Position numbers and translations under genes: made by a program
Assembly (NCBI GenBank): GCA_034429975.1
Contig: DAOUFM010000174.1
Coordinates: 1 to 15,905 of the forward strand
DNA from: UBA6170 sp034429975
GTDB taxonomy: Bacteria; Chloroflexota; Anaerolineae; Anaerolineales; Anaerolineaceae
Direction of reading: 5' to 3'
DNA length: 15,905 nt
The notes under the pieces: generated by a model
Databases searched by the model: none
Told to the model about the DNA's origin: nothing
What the model saw: only the letters and a program-made list of their open reading frames with translations
Part shown: in pieces, positions 13,743-15,905 of the stretch
Position numbering within the stretch: position 1 is the first letter of the stretch
Layout of the letters: every line of letters begins with the position of its first letter

Positions 13743-13748
13743 TAGTTA
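13743..13748. repeat. Target-site duplication, right copy (TAGTTA)
   Basis: This is the exact match of 12812-12817, directly after the right inverted repeat of the insertion sequence. Confidence 0.8.
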
Positions 13749-13888
13749 AGTAGAATTTGCGCTATACGGGCACTGGATTCCTTGCTGAGCAGATGTAATA
13801 GGTATTAGTTCAATCGGCTTGACTCAATTCATTCAACCAAATTTAGAATATGCTCCAAGGGAACGAGATTTCTCCGGTGATTTGAACC

Positions 13889-14110
13889 TACATAAATGTA
13901 TATACCTAATTTGGTATCCATCCGGATGGAGCTCTTGCGCGAGGTACCACCCCAGATCCAGATATCCCAAAGGATGTGGTTGGTGTGCAATGGTACGAAG
14001 TGCTAGGGATTTGGTGGAATACAGTTGAAAGATTATCCTGGACTATGGTAGGGAAGCCGGCAGCTTATGGATGTAAGTTTAGGCCGGTTTTAGTGACTGT
14101 AAAACAATGA
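13889..14110 (+). pseudogene. Degraded copy of the 3' part of the unknown membrane-protein gene
   Basis: From 13916 to 14082 this segment is 88% identical (147/167, no gaps) to 5743-5909. The frame reads IHPDGALARGTTPDPDIPKDV...WYEVLGIWWNTVERLSWTMVGKPAAYGCKF, then a different tail (RPVLVTVKQ) to a TGA at 14108-14110. Weaker similarity continues upstream to about 13889, where the equivalent of a Glu codon has become TAA (13907-13909) and a TGA precedes that at 13883-13885. No start or promoter belongs to it. Most single differences are in third codon positions, so the copy was under selection before it decayed; it is a paralogue rather than a fresh duplicate. The stretch 13749-13888 shows nothing else I can identify. 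Confidence 0.8.
13916..14082 (+). repeat. Direct repeat, copy B (in the pseudogene)
   Basis: This is the partner of 5743-5909, in the same orientation about 8.2 kb away. Recombination between the two copies would excise the copper genes and the insertion sequence as a circle, leaving one hybrid copy. Confidence 0.9.
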
Positions 14111-14169
14111 ATAATTATCAGAACGATATCATTTACCACTCAAAAAAAATCGAATAACTCAATATATAT

Positions 14170-14212
14170 TTAATTAAAAAAGTGGGCTGCAATTTGTCAT
14201 TTGCAGTCCACT
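14170..14212 (-). terminator. Intrinsic terminator after the second P1B ATPase gene
   Basis: On the minus strand a 12-nt arm (AGTGGACTGCAA) pairs with TTGCAGCCCACT around an 8-nt loop, with one mismatch (stem 14181-14212), followed by TTTTTTAATTA. It lies 24 nt past the ATPase stop. Confidence 0.85.
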
Positions 14213-14235
14213 ATGAGTTTTTGATGGGTGAAGGG

Positions 14236-15905
14236 TTAACTTTTCAACATTCTCAGCCCGCTACCAATAACCACAAATTCGCTGATCTCGTGCGCCAGTA
14301 CGGCGATCGGCAGTGTGAACCAACCACCCACTGCACCGATGATCAATACACTAATGACAATCGCAGAAAGGGCCAGGTTCTGATTGACGACAGATTGATT
14401 GCGCTTTGCCAGGCGCAATCCATAGGCCAGTTTCTCCAGATCGTCAGCCATCAGCGCAACATCAGCGGTTTCCAGGGCTACATCCGTTCCCGCGGCACCC
14501 ATGGCGACACCCACGGTTGCTTCAGCCAGCGCGGGGGCGTCGTTGACCCCATCCCCGACCATTGCCACATGCCCATAACGCGAGGTCAGCTCACGGACCT
14601 TGACCGCCTTATCCTCCGGCTTTAAGTCCGCGTACACTTCATCGATCCCCAATTCCTGAGCAATTGCCTGGGCGGTGCGCTCATTGTCGCCGGTCAGCAT
14701 CACCACTTTGTCAATTCCGGCGGCGTGCATGGCATCGATCGCCTTTTGCGCATTGAGACGGATGTTGTCACGGATGGCAATCATCCCCCAGGGGCCTTGA
14801 TCATCACCTAACAACACCACGGTTTTCCCTTCGCTCTGGAGATGATTAATGTCCCCCCACACATGCTCCAGGGAGACGCCAAGCTTAGAGTGGAACAGGT
14901 CTGGACTACCCACGAAGATCGTCCGCCCATCCATACGGGCAGAAGCTCCTGCCCCGGTCATGGAGTGAAATTCAGACAGTTCGATGGGTTGAATACCTTG
15001 CGCTTCCACGTACCGGACGATCGCTTGTGCCAGAGGATGGCCGCTGCGTCGTTCAATCCCGGCTGCTGCCGCTAAAAATTCCTGTTTTGAATTTACCAAT
15101 GGATCCGGATTCTGATTAATTAAGATGATGTCGGTCACTTCCGGCTCACCGCGAGTCAGGGTGCCAGTCTTGTCCATTGCTACGACTTTCACTTTGGCCA
15201 GTTCTTCTACATAGATTCCACCTTTGATCAGTACGCCATTACGCGCGCCAGTACCCAGTGAGGCCACCAGGGTAATCGGGATGGAAATGACCAGGGCGCA
15301 GGGCGCAGCGGCAACAATGAAGACTGTTGCACGAGTTATCCACATCACCCAGGCTGCGCCAAAAAATAGCGGCGGGACAAGCGCAATGAGGATGCCGATG
15401 AGTAAAACGATAGGGCTGTAGCGCGCACCGAAGCGCTCGATAAAGCGTTGGCTTTTGCCTTTCTTTTCCTGGGCTTCTTCGACCATGGTAATAATGCGGG
15501 CGATCGTATTATCGGCAAAGGTTTTGGTGGCGCGGATTTCCAGCGCGCCTTCACCGTTGATGCTGCCAGCAAAGACCGGATTACCCACTTGCTTTTCTAC
15601 CGGAACGCTCTCACCCGTCACCGGGGCCTGGTTGACGCTGGAAGACCCAACCAGCACCTCACCGTCGGTCGCCATGGATTGGCCTGGCTTGACGATGAAC
15701 ACGTCCCCGACCACCAAGTCTTCGACCGGGATTTCCTGCTCGCGACCGTTCCGGCGGACTAACGCTACCTTGGGCGCCAGGTTCATCAAAGCCTTGATTG
15801 CGGCGCGCGTTTTCTCCTCGGTATAGCCTTCCGCAGCTTCGCTGATGGAGTAGAGGAAGACCAGCATGGCGCCCTCCAATAACTCACCCATTGCGGAAGC
15901 AACCA
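14236..15905 (-). CDS. Heavy-metal P1B ATPase, P1B-4-like, N-terminus outside window
   Basis: The frame is open to the right edge (VASAM before the first internal Met), so only the last 556 codons are seen. It is an ATP-driven transition-metal pump: the actuator motif TGES, the phosphorylated Asp in DKTGTLTRG, a HP motif (SGHPLAQAI) and GDGVNDAP are all intact. The ion-site motif in the membrane is APC (AAAPCALVIS) instead of CPC or SPC. The last membrane helix has HEISEFVVIGSGLRML, in the position of the HEGxT motif of Co/Fe/Zn pumps, so it is nearer to P1B-4 (CoaT/PfeT-like) or to Zn/Cd pumps than to copper pumps. The ion cannot be stated. It is tail-to-tail with the pseudogene and has a strong terminator. 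Any N-terminal metal-binding domain would lie outside. Confidence 0.92.
   Translation of the reverse strand, partial: VASAMGELLEGAMLVFLYSISEAAEGYTEEKTRAAIKALMNLAPKVALVRRNGREQEIPVEDLVVGDVFIVKPGQSMATDGEVLVGSSSVNQAPVTGESVPVEKQVGNPVFAGSINGEGALEIRATKTFADNTIARIITMVEEAQEKKGKSQRFIERFGARYSPIVLLIGILIALVPPLFFGAAWVMWITRATVFIVAAAPCALVISIPITLVASLGTGARNGVLIKGGIYVEELAKVKVVAMDKTGTLTRGEPEVTDIILINQNPDPLVNSKQEFLAAAAGIERRSGHPLAQAIVRYVEAQGIQPIELSEFHSMTGAGASARMDGRTIFVGSPDLFHSKLGVSLEHVWGDINHLQSEGKTVVLLGDDQGPWGMIAIRDNIRLNAQKAIDAMHAAGIDKVVMLTGDNERTAQAIAQELGIDEVYADLKPEDKAVKVRELTSRYGHVAMVGDGVNDAPALAEATVGVAMGAAGTDVALETADVALMADDLEKLAYGLRLAKRNQSVVNQNLALSAIVISVLIIGAVGGWFTLPIAVLAHEISEFVVIGSGLRMLKS

Noticed and set aside
13188..13745. 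Plus-strand open frame of about 185 codons across the insertion sequence
   Set aside because: It is a shadow of the IS982-family transposase; the minus-strand frame carries the full DDE motif set.
1..15905. CRISPR arrays, tRNA or rRNA genes
   Set aside because: No regularly spaced identical repeats, cloverleaf-like sequences or rRNA-like conserved stretches were seen.

Overview
This window looks like a piece of a Chloroflexota chromosome, probably an Anaerolineae-type lineage. That is an inference from gene style: a lipoprotein carrying an NBR1-type Ig-like domain, an ECF sigma factor paired with a very large putative anti-sigma factor that ends in a TolB-like propeller, and SHOCT-domain mini-membrane proteins. 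No rRNA or other marker gene is present to confirm it. Nearly all genes are on the minus strand, and no tRNA, rRNA or CRISPR array was seen.

Layout. (1) Positions 1-1069 hold the start of a secreted protein, a coupled single-pass membrane protein with a possible VirB8/TcpC-like extracytoplasmic domain, and a small possible remnant ORF. (2) Positions 1070-5123 form a probable signalling operon: sigma factor, then an overlapping membrane-anchored anti-sigma/propeller protein, then the Ig-like lipoprotein. (3) Positions 5192-5931 read the other way: a ribbon-helix-helix regulator, with a strong promoter and a probable self-operator, overlaps the gene of an unknown membrane protein. (4) Positions 6218-12738 are a copper-handling island: a His-rich CopB-type (CPH) P1B ATPase, a CueP-family periplasmic copper protein, two SHOCT proteins, a sensor kinase with a Met-rich extracytoplasmic loop, an OmpR-family regulator, and a membrane-anchored Met/Gly-rich protein with two PepSY-like repeats. 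(5) Positions 12818-13742 are an intact IS982-family element with a 6-bp target duplication. (6) Positions 13889-14110 are a degraded second copy of the 3' part of the unknown membrane-protein gene. (7) Positions 14236-15905 are most of a second P1B ATPase with an unusual APC motif, cut by the window edge.

The copper genes appear to be one regulatory unit. Two promoters, in front of the SHOCT pair and in front of the Met-rich PepSY-like protein, each carry four copies of TAAAG/TGAAG spaced exactly 11 bp apart, ending 11 nt before a -10-like hexamer. This is the architecture expected for an OmpR/PhoB-family activator, and such a regulator is encoded between the two promoters. A plausible model, which is inference, is that the kinase senses excess extracytoplasmic Cu/Ag with its methionines, the regulator activates both promoters, the Met-rich protein and CueP hold copper outside the membrane, and the CopB-type ATPase exports it. 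The island (about 8 kb) lies between two copies, about 88% identical over 167 bp, of the same gene segment in direct orientation.
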